A stretch of 64,000 nucleotides of DNA from Skeletonema tropicum. Taxonomy: Eukaryota > Bacillariophyta > Thalassiosirophyceae > Thalassiosirales > Thalassiosiraceae. The stretch is from contig CM074129.1 of assembly GCA_037178625.1 (NCBI GenBank), positions 2,170,001-2,234,000 of the forward strand, in the 5' to 3' direction. A program made the position numbers and the translations under genes. Each line of letters starts with the position of its first letter. Positions within the stretch are counted from its first letter, which is position 1. Positions 17,468-28,573 of this stretch are shown here, piece after piece. A model generated the notes under the pieces. The model searched no databases and was not told the DNA's origin. It saw only the letters and a list, made by a program, of their open reading frames with translations.

Positions 17468-18496
17468 TTACATTCCATTCGTACGAACCGATTTCCTTGT
17501 TGATCTCCTTTGCAAAGGAACACTACTTGTCGAGGACCTCGTGACGGCAGGGGTGCTCTTGTCTGTCTTCTTTGCAGCCGCCGGTTCCTTTGCAGTCACA
17601 GGCTTCTTTGCGGCAGAATGCCTGGGTGGAATCGGGGGGTACTCATTGGAACATTTAAACACAACTTGTTTCTTCTTCCTCCCGGGGGTCAAAAATTCTT
17701 CCATCTTGGATTTCATTTCGTTCACCTCGTCCATCTGGGATTCCATTTCGTTCACCTTGTTTCGGAGCTGCTGGATTTCGACGGTATCTTCAGCCCGACT
17801 CTGCTGAAGTTGACGTATGTCGCCTTCTAGGCGCTTGTGACCCTCTATGCGCTCCTCACGCTCCTGGATTAATGCCGTAGTAACTCGATCAATATTGTTA
17901 CTTCCAATCTTCATGGCCGTAACAAGTTGAGCAATGTCTTCTTTGTTTTGAGTCGAGGCTGGAGTTGCCAAACCACCGAACACGAACAGATTGATCGGAT
18001 TGAGCTGTTCGGTGCTGGAGTGGGTTTGGGACTGCATGGAAGGAGTGGCAGCCGTAGCAAATGCAACAGAAGGCGGCACACCACCAGCACTAGGAGCATG
18101 AGGTGTGGCGTGCGACCAGAACCCAGCATGAAAATGATGTGGAAAGTTGAACCCGGAAGAGAAGTCATGATTGAATCCATGCTGCTGCAGCTGCAAATCA
18201 TGAGCACGATCAGTACCTTCAACGTCTTTCTGCCAATAGTCCTTGTTTCTATTCATCATTTTCTTGAATAGCCGCCTTTTATCATTTCGTTTGGATGGGC
18301 TCATTTCTTCATCAAGATCAACTTCGTTAGAGAATTTACCAGTCTTTATGGCGAAATCTTTTGCAGAGCGATCGTACATCTTCACATACTTCTCCTCCTT
18401 CGTCGTCAAGCCCTCAAACTCTTCGTCATTAGGATGTGCCTTGACATAGTCATCCACTAGTTTATCCATGCGACGCGACAGGTCCGACCTTGGCAT
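17468..18496 (-). CDS. array-encoded protein of unknown function, copy 4
   Basis: 342 residues from MPRSDLSRRMDK, with KLVDDYV and QQLRNK. Otherwise as the other copies: charged N-terminus, His/Ala/Ser-rich middle, coiled coil, RRSTRKS tail. The flank again lacks the two bases that permit the longer start. Confidence 0.55.
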   Translation of the reverse strand: MPRSDLSRRMDKLVDDYVKAHPNDEEFEGLTTKEEKYVKMYDRSAKDFAIKTGKFSNEVDLDEEMSPSKRNDKRRLFKKMMNRNKDYWQKDVEGTDRAHDLQLQQHGFNHDFSSGFNFPHHFHAGFWSHATPHAPSAGGVPPSVAFATAATPSMQSQTHSSTEQLNPINLFVFGGLATPASTQNKEDIAQLVTAMKIGSNNIDRVTTALIQEREERIEGHKRLEGDIRQLQQSRAEDTVEIQQLRNKVNEMESQMDEVNEMKSKMEEFLTPGRKKKQVVFKCSNEYPPIPPRHSAAKKPVTAKEPAAAKKTDKSTPAVTRSSTSSVPLQRRSTRKSVRTNGM

Positions 18497-18909
18497 GGTG
18501 CTTTGTTGGTTTGTTAATCAAAGCTCGGAAGGAATACCGTGATGTGAGGCAAAGATTCTTGTCCGAAAAAAGTGTCGACTGTAGGAATTGGTTTGGCTCT
18601 GTCATTCATCTGATCAGAGTGTGCAATCATAGGATTCTTCTTCTTGCGAGAAGAAGGCAGTTCTGATAGAGATTGGCAATTTAGTCCCCGTCCGTTTTTC
18701 AGGCGAGCGAGTGTCAAAAGTGCACTCTGACTACACAAGTAGTTTGAGAAGAAGCAGATTGAGGAAAAAATACGTGCGAGGCGAATTTGCTTTTGATGCC
18801 GAAATGTAGATAATGTGAATGAGTAATAAGTAGAAATAAGTGTTTATTGTATGTATTTGTTTTACAAGAAGTTTTATCTATCGCTCATTGCCTTTGAATT
18901 TAATTCTTA

Positions 18910-19496
18910 TCACGACCACAGCGTCTGTTCTTCTTTCTGTACTTTCTGTTCTACGGCAAGTCTCATGAATGCTGTAATTGCAGCACATGACTGCTTTGAG
19001 CTTTCTATACTCGACAATAAGCCATCAAGCGACAGGGGTGCCCCGTAGTTGAAACTTGTTATTATATTTGCATCATCTTGCTCTGCGTTCAGTTCCACTT
19101 GGTCCATATCATTTGATATTGATGTTACTGAGCTAGAGAAGTAGATTGTTTGGGTATTTTGGATGCATCGACTACGATGACTACCATTCTATGTCCCTCT
19201 CCAGATTACTCTTCCACCGTTGGATCTAGCCATATTGTCACGTCCGTATCATCACTAGCACTAGCATCTATATCCATATCTTCTGCTTTTGACGACGGGG
19301 ATATATTGTTGATCGCTATACATGTAGCAGCTACTGCTAAGCCTCTCATTGCGATCCCTGCATCCATCAGAGCCATAACTGCACAATTCACAGCCGTGCC
19401 TAAGACGCTACCGTGCGTCAGCTTGCACGATTTGAATAACAACCTGAATAACACATCTAGGGTAGCGTTCCAACATGATGCAAGAAGACAACGCAT
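18910..19496 (-). pseudogene. RRP46/EXOSC5-like fragment, unit 4
   Basis: Same fragment with the TAA stop and the shared 4-bp deletion. It is the last copy; the terminal unit has no counterpart. Confidence 0.6.
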
Positions 19497-20096
19497 CTCG
19501 TAAAAAATATTCTAACTCACGCTCTGTACTGTGGCACCACCTCCAGATGGCAGGGGCACCGAGAGAGATGTCATCGCATTCGTACTTTTTTTAGCGACAT
19601 CGTCTTTCGCATCTCCGTCTTGAACCACACCAGCCGAAGACGAATTGCCTCCACCACCCGCAGCAGCATTTGACATCATCACGAGCCCCTTGGAAAAAGC
19701 CACACTCACAATACCTCTATCATAGCGTTCTCTATTTGAAATCCTATTCTCATCTCATCGCAGATTGAAGCAGTCAGATAGCTGCTGCTGCTGCTATCTA
19801 CAAAATAAAGCGATCAACCAAGCCGTCCACATCATCACAGCCAAGAAGCATCTCTCAGCAGTGCAGTCGAACATTCCTTAACCCACCCCTGCATCGGTAC
19901 TCCTTGCTTTGTGACTCCTTTTGACTTCCGACCGTAACTGCGTCATACTAGGCCGATTCTTTTCGTTCAAAGACCAATATAAGTAACTCTCGATTTAGTT
20001 AGTTTTGAACGAGTATGCAACGTATTACTTATGACAGATTATGACGTTATTCCGACCTACCACTATGGCGGATATGTTGACATCGCCGTGTAAGTA

Positions 20097-23000
20097 CAGC
20101 TGTTAGCAAATCTTGGCGGATAATCGCAGAATTTTTATTCCTACGTACAAACGTACTGAAAGCCCCTTAACTGGGGAGCTACTCTACCCGTAAAAGTTCC
20201 GTCTTTATCAATTGCGAACAACAACCGGACCATGGTAAATAATGCCTCGTATGCCATATTCCACCAAGAGACATAAATGAACATTGTCCTATGTTTATTT
20301 CTTCTTTGCCGTCGCTTCCACCTTCGTATTCTCTCGTTTTACTCTGAGACTAAAGTTGAGCTTCTCTTCCTTCTTGAGCAAATCATTCTTGAAATCAAAG
20401 TCTTTTGCGTAGACAGTTTTCATAATGAAAGATTTGTCAAAGTCAATAGCAGCACGATGACATTTCAAAACCTTCTTCAGCGTTTCAATTCTCTTGTGCG
20501 GAATGGGTGCATCCTCACTTGAATTACCTTCTGTCTCCTTGGTATTCTTTGCCTCAATCTCCAACATCTTATATGTCTCCATGTAACCTCTTGCCCTGGC
20601 ACTGAACTTACGAATGAGATCCACAGTGAGAACCTCTCTTGAAATACACTTGTCGACCAATGCAAGGAAATCAGCAGTCGTTTTCTTTTGAGCTAATGGA
20701 TGTCTTCGGTAGAGAGCTTTGGAGAATCCCCAAGAGTATTCGACACCCTCACCAGCGTATTCAGCATGGTACTTTGTTGTAATCAAGGCTCTTACTCCCA
20801 AAGATTCACAAACATATTCGAGTTGGCTTTGTTCAGACAAAAAATCCGTGCAGTTTGCAAGCAAATGCCGGAGGGAAAGCTCAGGAACCAAGTTACCCTC
20901 ATCATCATACTTCATCACTTGGTAGCTGCCCTTTCTGAAGGTTGCTATATCGATCCAGCCACGTTCATACGCAATCTGCAGAAGTCCCTTACCCTTGCCC
21001 TCCCATCCATATATCATTTTGGTGGTAGGTGTTATTTTGATATCGATACTAGACGCTTGCGCCATTTTTGCTAGCTCAGCATGTGTCATCTTCCATAACC
21101 TTATTTCTCCTTCCTTTTTCCCCCACTCGGTGTCCATCAGCTCCGATATCAGCTCTTTCTTCACCTTATGTCGCTCTTTCCTCTTGTCTTCTGGTATTTC
21201 AACCTCTCGGTCGTGCCGTTGTCTTTCACGTTCCTCTGCTGTCAGCCAAAATGGGCCGACATCTTCACTGGTGAAGTTCATCGTTTGTTCTTGACCGATA
21301 GTCACCATTGCTGGATTGGATGCATCGTAGTATGGCCCGACAAATTCCTCCTGCCGTTCAATTTTGGTGTTCCTAGCTTGCGATGGTGTCGAGTGCCAAT
21401 TCTTGTTCATTTCCTTTGCATCAAGACCGTCAACACGCTTCTTTGCATGACCACTGCTCGAATCAAAAAGAAAGACATATTCATACTCATCTCCGAGTAT
21501 TACTTTTACGCAATCTATTATATCTTCCGTTTGCAGGATCGTGTGGTTCCCTGTCCAGTACCCGTTCTTCCCGTATGCAAACTTAAGAATCCCAGGTGAC
21601 GATTCAAGTGGTTGCTTTTTTGTGTTACCATTTACGGCAATTGCCGCTGCCTTGTCGAAGTATTCTTGATTGGCTCTAGCAGCATTAATCTCCTTCAGCT
21701 GATCTTCGGTGATAGGAATGCCCCAACCCAATTCTCTCGATTGAAACGCAGATATCATGATACCAGCACCAACAGTCTTCGGCATAATTGCCCTCCTTCC
21801 ATTCGGATCAACCCACTGGTGAGTCCGCGACAGAAAAGCATTAAAAATAGCCTCATCCTGGCCAAAGATGATGACAGGTTTGTCTTCAGCTTTCTTTCTT
21901 ATGCTTACTCTTCCTCCAAATGCTCCATACTTATCGTTTGCAATCTTCTGCAGACGCACGTGTTTGTCCACATGAAACTCAAAGTATACTTTTTCATCAA
22001 CTCCCTTGAACTTATAAGCAACCTTATCTAACATGTCCTTCGCCTTCTCGCCATCTTTGTCATCTTCGAGCGCTGTTTTCAAATCGTCAAATTCGGTCTG
22101 TGACAAATGAACCCATCGATGAGATCGTGGTTCAAGCACTGATAGATATTCGTCTGTTAACCGAGACCGATGCTCTATCTGTTCGGCATACTCATGGCCA
22201 TCAACGTAGTAGCATTTCTTTGACACCTCTCGTTTGAAACCAAGGTATCCGACCCACCTCCCAACCGTTGAGTATGATGGTGGATTTTTGAGATATCTGT
22301 CAACCAGTTGAAATTCTTCTGAGTCTTCGGTAAAGTTGATGTTGGTTTTCACCTCTTCATTTAGTTGCTTTATCATTGTTGTGTTAAAATGTTCCCTCAG
22401 CAATTCAACGCTGAAATGTTCCAGATGGTCAAGTATGAAGTTTGACACATCTACTGCTGCTGTCGGAAATACCTCAAATAGTGTAGGCTTTCGTTTGATA
22501 CCATTGGCGACGTAGGGGTTGGGGTTTGGAAATTGATGATTAACGCGGAAGATACGGTTCCAATTCATGATTGTCCTACCAGTTGCTGCATTGAACAGTG
22601 TTAAATCATTGAGCAGCCTTGCCGCTTTGTCGCAACAAGCTTGGAATGGAAACCCAACTCGATACTCGGCAAGTGCTATTGAATACGCAACCCTGAGGTA
22701 TAAACATTTATTGCGTAAGTCAAATAAGGCATGCTTTGTCAATTTACTATCTTCGTGCAAGTCAATGACGCCTGCTTCTTCGTATCCATTTGCTGATTGC
22801 CCCACCAGTGTAAGTGATTCAACCAATTGCACTAGTCCGTTGTACACATCGGCACCTTCGTCAAATCCGAAGAGAGCTGCTGCTTCAGGTGACTGCCATA
22901 TAATATTCGGAGTCTGGTTGTTGCTGCTGTTATCCCCGTCTATATCGCCACTGCTGTTGTTATTGTCGTCGTCTTCATCTTCATCTTCGTCGTCAACTTG

Positions 23001-23905
23001 ATTATTCTCATCCTCTAATCTACCCACGTTGGTGACGAATGGCACGAGAGGGCTCTGCTGCTGCTCAACTAGTCGTTGCGAGCGCCTTGTTCTTTTTTGT
23101 GGAGTAGGAGTAATTGGTGCAGCCGCTGATGATTTTGTTGCTTCTTTACGTTTGTTCTCATTATTTTTGTTCTTCTTCTTACCAGCGCATCCATCGTCGG
23201 GAAATGATACTTGCTCCGGCTTGTTGCAAGATCGCTGCCGATTATTAGTTGCACTGTAACTCTGTATATGTTCTATTTCTGTGCACAATAACTCTGCTGC
23301 GCGTATTGGTTCGTTGGGCACTTTCTCTCCCTTTCCAAAGTAGTAATAGTGCACCATCCGGCGTAATGACGAATTGAATGGACATGATGTTGTGAAATTT
23401 TTGTGGTATATCTTGTGTACATTGCTGCTGTTGAAAGGTCCGGCTGCCTTGTTCAGACGCTGCACGAGTTTGTTCCGTAAGGTATTGTCTTTATCTACAT
23501 TCGTATAGTGTCTGTGCAATATCTCTACCAACGACTGGTCGCAAATCCACCTGCCGCGATAAGTGTCACTTTTACTGATGAGCCGTGTGAAAAGGTATTC
23601 AAAAAGTGTATTACCATCGTTCATGATTACAATCTTTAGTCAACCTAATTGGCTATTTTGGATCTAGACATGCAAGAGAGGTTAATTTATCCTTTTGGTT
23701 GAGCAAATATCCAACTTGTTGTGCGTAGTACGCTCCGGAATTTGGCCATGGTTGGCATCTTTTTGCGCGGAGTGGCTCTTGTTGAGGGGTGAGTTGGGAG
23801 AAATCGGCCCAATGGGTTTTTATAAGACTCACTACGTCATTTGTACCTAACATACGTAGGAATTCGAAACTTGAACGGCTATCCGAAAATCCGTGAAAAC
23901 AGCTG
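20097..23905 (-). mobile_element. 3,809-bp DNA transposon with TA target duplication
   Basis: Comparison with the uninterrupted units shows a clean insertion: GTAAGTATGTGG becomes GTAAGTA[element]TATGTGG, giving a TA duplication at 20,095-20,096 and 23,906-23,907. Both ends are CAGCTGTT read inward. Beyond 8 bp the inverted repeats are imperfect but keep a common CGGATA-type block (GGCGGATAATCG on the left, TTCGGATAGCCG on the right). The element encodes one large transposase on its minus strand. The TA duplication fits the Tc1/mariner-related group; the family is not named here. It sits only in the fourth unit, so it inserted after that unit arose. Confidence 0.92.
20295..23624 (-). CDS. DDE transposase, 1,109 aa
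   Basis: An uninterrupted reading frame filling most of the element. The N-terminal third has a basic stretch (KKKNKNNENKRK, RTRRSQRLVEQQQ) and an acidic DDEDEDEDDD run. The catalytic core is in the second half, with candidate triad residues in GQDEAIF (about residue 600), VFLFDSSSGHA (about 730) and GVEYSWGFSK (about 990). The arrangement FLFDSSSGHA ... YHAEYAGEGVEYSWG parallels the FDNSSNHA ... FHCELNFIEMFWG pattern of large IS630/Tc1-like transposases common in fungi and protists. Cleavage would act on the CAGCTG termini. Absence of stops or frameshifts indicates a young, possibly active copy. Confidence 0.85.
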   Translation of the reverse strand: MNDGNTLFEYLFTRLISKSDTYRGRWICDQSLVEILHRHYTNVDKDNTLRNKLVQRLNKAAGPFNSSNVHKIYHKNFTTSCPFNSSLRRMVHYYYFGKGEKVPNEPIRAAELLCTEIEHIQSYSATNNRQRSCNKPEQVSFPDDGCAGKKKNKNNENKRKEATKSSAAAPITPTPQKRTRRSQRLVEQQQSPLVPFVTNVGRLEDENNQVDDEDEDEDDDNNNSSGDIDGDNSSNNQTPNIIWQSPEAAALFGFDEGADVYNGLVQLVESLTLVGQSANGYEEAGVIDLHEDSKLTKHALFDLRNKCLYLRVAYSIALAEYRVGFPFQACCDKAARLLNDLTLFNAATGRTIMNWNRIFRVNHQFPNPNPYVANGIKRKPTLFEVFPTAAVDVSNFILDHLEHFSVELLREHFNTTMIKQLNEEVKTNINFTEDSEEFQLVDRYLKNPPSYSTVGRWVGYLGFKREVSKKCYYVDGHEYAEQIEHRSRLTDEYLSVLEPRSHRWVHLSQTEFDDLKTALEDDKDGEKAKDMLDKVAYKFKGVDEKVYFEFHVDKHVRLQKIANDKYGAFGGRVSIRKKAEDKPVIIFGQDEAIFNAFLSRTHQWVDPNGRRAIMPKTVGAGIMISAFQSRELGWGIPITEDQLKEINAARANQEYFDKAAAIAVNGNTKKQPLESSPGILKFAYGKNGYWTGNHTILQTEDIIDCVKVILGDEYEYVFLFDSSSGHAKKRVDGLDAKEMNKNWHSTPSQARNTKIERQEEFVGPYYDASNPAMVTIGQEQTMNFTSEDVGPFWLTAEERERQRHDREVEIPEDKRKERHKVKKELISELMDTEWGKKEGEIRLWKMTHAELAKMAQASSIDIKITPTTKMIYGWEGKGKGLLQIAYERGWIDIATFRKGSYQVMKYDDEGNLVPELSLRHLLANCTDFLSEQSQLEYVCESLGVRALITTKYHAEYAGEGVEYSWGFSKALYRRHPLAQKKTTADFLALVDKCISREVLTVDLIRKFSARARGYMETYKMLEIEAKNTKETEGNSSEDAPIPHKRIETLKKVLKCHRAAIDFDKSFIMKTVYAKDFDFKNDLLKKEEKLNFSLRVKRENTKVEATAKKK

Positions 23906-23913
23906 TATGTGGC

Positions 23914-24003
23914 GAGCGAGGGGGCGGCGGGGCCGCTCGCTCCGGGGGTGAGTACCGGGTTTCGAAACCCGGTACTCACCGAATACCGGGTTTCGAAACC
24001 CGG
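23914..24003. repeat. palindrome cluster, unit 4/5
   Basis: 34-bp palindrome at 23,947-23,980 and 18-bp palindrome at 23,986-24,003, lying directly beside the transposon's right end. The insertion point is only a few bases from the palindromes. Confidence 0.9.
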
Positions 24004-24341
24004 CACTCACCCTTTCGACAGCCAGGCTTTGACCCACTCATCCTTTATGTAGACTTCTTATCGCCCCTACTTTCACGACGAAGATGGAACCAACGATACG
24101 AATGGCACGACATGATCCCAATGGACAAATGACTGTGAGATCGGGCGGTGATTTGACGTTTTGATCTCGCTAGATGCCATTTTAAATGAAAATTGGCCAA
24201 TTAACTAGGCGTTTGTTAGTGTAGCCGGTACATGAGTATGTGAAATGGTGCACTCTAATTATTGAGGTGCTATGATGACGCCCTGTCACCTCCTGTCACC
24301 ATACTTTGAGTATTAGACAATATGTATTAGAATTTTCAGTA

Positions 24342-26238
24342 ATGGAAGCATTCGCTGACGAAGAAGAGGAGTTTTTGCCACCAGATCATGTTGCCTATGG
24401 ACAGGAGTTACCGGAAGACGATAATAATGAAAAAGTGCTGCCTCATGTGTGAGAGATAAAGCAGGCAAAGAATCTGATGATGATAACGAAGGCTTTGATG
24501 ATGAATTTGAAGATGAAGACGAAGATCTTATGAAGCGATTTGAACCCAACTCAGTCCGTCGTAGGAAATATGTGCCGATGCATGAGGAGGTAGATGTCTT
24601 GTATCAGCTGTACGATGATGACGACGGTAACAATAGCGATGGTGAAGATCCCGAAGAAATGACTGCAGCTGACTTCTTTGGAAAGCCGGATACAAAACTT
24701 ATCAAGAGGTACAAGGAACAACAGAAAGCTGGCAGCAAGGGTAAGAGCAGCAGCAAGAGCAAGTCAAACGACATGAAATTAGACGACGGAGATTCTTGGA
24801 ATGATATCGATATTACAGAAGATGGGTTGGATTGGAAGGATGGTGGCGAAGAAGAAGACGAGATGGAAAGCGACAGTGACGATGCCGAAGGAAGAGCTTC
24901 TGATGAAGACGATGGTGAAGATTCCGAGGGCGACATGGAAGAGGAGGAGGAGGAAGAAGATGATGAACAAAACATGAAGCTATCGAGTCATGATATCAAA
25001 TCAAAGAAGCTCGAGGAGCAAATACTTCGTCTTGAAGAAGACATGATGGCTGAGAAGCCATGGAGAATGCTTGGAGAAGCGAAAGGCACCAATCGCCCCT
25101 CCGACTCTTTGCTTGATTCCACTCCTGAATTCGAGGTTGCTTTCAAACCTCCCCCTATCATTACTGCTGGGCACACAGCTGACATTGAGGAGATAATCAA
25201 GAAGAGGATTATTGAAGAAGATTGGGATAGATGACGTTGTTCCACGCGAGTTACCAGATATCGGCGCCAACAAATGAGGCGGAGATGTCTCGCCCGAAGT
25301 CAGTCAAGAGAAATCAAAGCTTGGATTGGGTGAATTGTATGAGAGTGAATATCTTAAGAAGCGGAAGCGGCAATAACATCGATCGAACGAATGCACAGTC
25401 TTGAAATGCTGCCGCAGGAGAAAAGCATGATCACATTGGTCGATTGCAGAGTTGACAAATCTTGGCCACAGAAAGGAGAGCTTGTCTTCGACAATGTTTC
25501 ACTTCGGTATAGGCCCGGCTTGCCATTATCTTTGGATGGGCTGTCGTTTAAGGTCAATCAAGGGGAACGTTGTGCAATCGTCGGCAGAACTGGCGCTGGG
25601 AAGTCTACTCTAACAACCGCATTGTTCCGATTGGTTGAAGTTGACGAGGGAACAATCTCACTTGATGGCGTTGATTTGAGCACACTAGGTCTATCAGACG
25701 TACGTGGCCGACGGAATGGCATGTTTATTCTTCCATAAGATCCTGCCGTTTTTTCGGGCACAATACGCAGCAATCTTGATCCGTTTCTTGTGCACAGTGA
25801 TGAAGAACTGATACGGGCGTTGGAGTTGATCAAATGTCCGCAAACCTCATTGAATGAACGAAGCTGTGGAGGAGGGTGGCGGCAACTTCAGTGCTGGCGA
25901 AAAACAACTTTTGTGTCTAGCTCGTGCGATGTTGGCCAACCCTCGTTTGCTTGTTTTAGACGAAGCTACGTCCTCGTGCGACCGTGAGACGGATTCGTCA
26001 GTCGTCAGTGCAGCAGATGCTCCGGAGTCAATTTCCCGACACTACGTTGCTGACAATTGAAATTGCCCATCGGCTGGACACAATCATTGATTATGATGTA
26101 GTTATTGTCATGGAGAATGGAAGAGTAGCGGAGATGGGCTCTCCACGAGATCTGTTGAGTTCGTGTGGTATCTTCACTGACATTGTCAACGCTACAGGGC
26201 CAGACTCAGCAGCTCAGTTGAATTTGTTGGCCAATTGA
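24342..26238 (+). pseudogene. chimeric pseudogene MPP10 / ABCC NBD, terminal unit
   Basis: The MPP10 5' part (24,342-25,366) has private changes (LDDGDSW, EGRASDE, one extra Glu codon). The ABC part (25,367-26,238) lacks ISVRE and reads FTDIVNATGPDSAAQLNLLAN before its own stop. Unlike units 1 to 4 it does not switch back to MPP10 after GPDSA; it continues into about 110 bp of unrelated AT-rich sequence, probably the genuine ABC gene end. It rejoins the common sequence at about 26,347 (CAGCTTTAGGACAG). The nonsense codon in ILP*DPA is shared, so the ABC fragment was already broken before amplification. Confidence 0.85.
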
Positions 26239-26494
26239 TTGTTGGCCAATTGAGTACAGAGCACGTATGATTTTGCAAGAACGTTGATGACATGGCGAAA
26301 CTATCTACGTTTGATCTAACATTTTTTAATAGTACTTAGCACAAAGCAGCTTTAGGACAGTTATAGATCTAAGTGTGGTAATGCTAGTATATAGAGGTCA
26401 CTCACTCACTATTTTTATATTCTTTAACACCATCTACACATCTAACATTTTGACCAATCGACACCCCTACTTACCCACCTAACACCACTTTCAC

Positions 26495-27631
26495 TTACAT
26501 TCCATTCGTACGAACCGATTTCCTTGTTGATCTTCGCAAAGGAATACTTGTCGAGGACCTCGTGACGGCAGGGGTGCTCTTGTCTGTCTTCTTTGCAGCC
26601 GCCGGTTCCTTTGCAGTCACAGGCTTCTTTGCGGCAGAATGCCTGGGTGGAATCGGGCGGTACTCATTGGAACATTTAAACACAACTTGTTTCTTCTTCC
26701 TCCCGGGGGTCAAAAATTCTTCCATCTTGGATTTCATTTCGTTCACCTCGTCCATCTGGGATTCCATTTCGTTCACCTTGTTTCGGAGCTGCTGGATTTC
26801 GACGGTATCTTCAGCCCGACTCTGCTGAAGTTGACGCATGTCGCCTTCTAGGCGCTTGTGACCCTCTATGCGCTCCTCACGTTCCTGGGCTATTGCGGCT
26901 TTGCGCTCCTCACGCTCCTGGACTAATGCCGTAGTGAGTTGATCAATATTGTTATTCACGGCCGTAGTGAGTTGATCAATATTGTTATTCACGGCCGTAT
27001 TTCCAATCTTCATGGCCGTAACAAGTTGAGCAATGTCTTCTTTGTTTTGAGTCGAGGCTGGAGTTGCCAAACCACCGAACAGATTGATCGGATTGAGCTG
27101 TTCGGTGCTGGAGTGGGTTTGGGACTGCATGGAAGGAGTGGCAGCCGTAGCAAATGCAACAGAAGGCGGCGCACCACCAGCACTAGGAGTATGAGGTGTG
27201 GCGTGCGACCAGAACCCAGCATGAAAATGATGTGGAAAGTTGGAGCCGGAGCCGAAGCCGGAAGAGAAGTCATGATTGAATCCATGCTGCTGCAGCTGCA
27301 AATTATGAGCACGATCAGTACCTTCAACGTCTTTCTGCCAATAGTCCTTGTTTCTATTCATCATTTGCTTGAATAGCCGCCTTTTTTCCTTTCGTTTGGA
27401 TGGGCTCATTTCTTCATCAAGATCAACTTCGTTAGAGAATTTACCAGTCTTTATGGCGAAATCTTTTGCAGAGCGATCGTACATCTTCACATACTTCTCC
27501 TCCTTCGTCGTCAAGCCCTCAAACTCTTCGTCATTAGGATGTGCCTTGACATAGTCATCCACTAGTTTATCCATGCGACGCGACAGGTCCGACCTCCTTG
27601 GCATGGTGCTTTGTGTTGGTTTGTTAATCAA
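26495..27631 (-). CDS. array-encoded protein of unknown function, copy 5 (least deleted)
   Basis: 378 residues from MINKPTQST, or 369 from MPRRSDLSRR. It has a longer coiled-coil entry with two near-identical VNNNIDQLTTA repeats and REERKAAIAQ, where the other copies have only GSNNIDRVTTALIQ. It also reads SSGFGSGSNFPHHF and lacks the VFG of LFVFGG. The flank upstream of the start (TTGCTCTTGCCAATTTATGA) is found otherwise only beside copy 1. This is the best candidate for the parental form. The 88-bp internal difference is in frame. Confidence 0.6.
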   Translation of the reverse strand: MINKPTQSTMPRRSDLSRRMDKLVDDYVKAHPNDEEFEGLTTKEEKYVKMYDRSAKDFAIKTGKFSNEVDLDEEMSPSKRKEKRRLFKQMMNRNKDYWQKDVEGTDRAHNLQLQQHGFNHDFSSGFGSGSNFPHHFHAGFWSHATPHTPSAGGAPPSVAFATAATPSMQSQTHSSTEQLNPINLFGGLATPASTQNKEDIAQLVTAMKIGNTAVNNNIDQLTTAVNNNIDQLTTALVQEREERKAAIAQEREERIEGHKRLEGDMRQLQQSRAEDTVEIQQLRNKVNEMESQMDEVNEMKSKMEEFLTPGRKKKQVVFKCSNEYRPIPPRHSAAKKPVTAKEPAAAKKTDKSTPAVTRSSTSIPLRRSTRKSVRTNGM

Positions 27632-28573
27632 TTGCTCTTGCCAATTTATGATGAAGTGACGAGATTGAGAAGTTCGTTGAAAAAGGATCCTCAGAAAATT
27701 TCAGTAAGAAAAAAGCGATCTTATACGATTTACCCCCCTCGTTTCTACTTAGTAGATACTAGGGAATTAGTATGTTACTATTCCGAAAGTCGGATCCCAT
27801 AGCAGACTAGGACTGACACCGTGTGCGAGTAATAGAAAAGAGATGTGAAGCAGTACATAAGTAGACGCGTGCACGCAGCTGAAGCTGAAACATGAGTGAC
27901 AGCCTCAGCCTCAGGAAGCCACACAGTTATCTTTGATTTGATTTTCGAAAGCCGACCCATGCCTGCGAGAGGCAGGCGATGGGGTCGGCGGCAGATTGGT
28001 CTATGTTCTCGCAGTCGCAGGCATGATTGGGCTGTTGCTATCAAAAGCTGTAAAATCCTTTTCCTTTTCTTTCGCATTGCTAGCCATTTCATTGCTCAAG
28101 CAGGCAACATTGCTTTATTCGATCAATCGAATTGATTGTATTGTACGATGTTTACGAAATGACGTGCATGCTATCGATAGCGTGTGAAAGTGAAACGAAT
28201 CACTTTGTTAACGATCGAACTAGTTAACTTCTTCTCGGGTAACGCAATGCAACCATGACTTCGCCTAACAAAATTCCTTTCCCGCAATAATTTTTTCGCT
28301 TCCGACTTAAGGATTTCCCGCAATTTCTCCGAACGAATGTGAACAACCCTGGATTCTTGAGTATTCGTTTTTGTTCTTGGCGCTTCACGGGTCCCTCCCC
28401 GTTCGCGATTATTGTGAGTGCCTTTCGAAAGAATCAGGGAAATGGTGTGGCATTCCAACTAGCCAACATTACCCCCGGGGGATTGGTTCACTGTACACTA
28501 CGCAGGGCACATGAAAGAATACACTACTTACGGAGCTGATCAATAATCAATAAGCGAAGTTATCCAACCAACC
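27632..28573. other. intergenic region, array edge to deaminase gene
   Basis: The first 50 bp match the flank of copy 1; after about 27,680 the sequence is single copy. No coding signal, RNA gene or repeat was recognised. The right end is presumably the promoter and 5' leader of the deaminase gene (context AACCAACCATGGCG). Confidence 0.5.
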
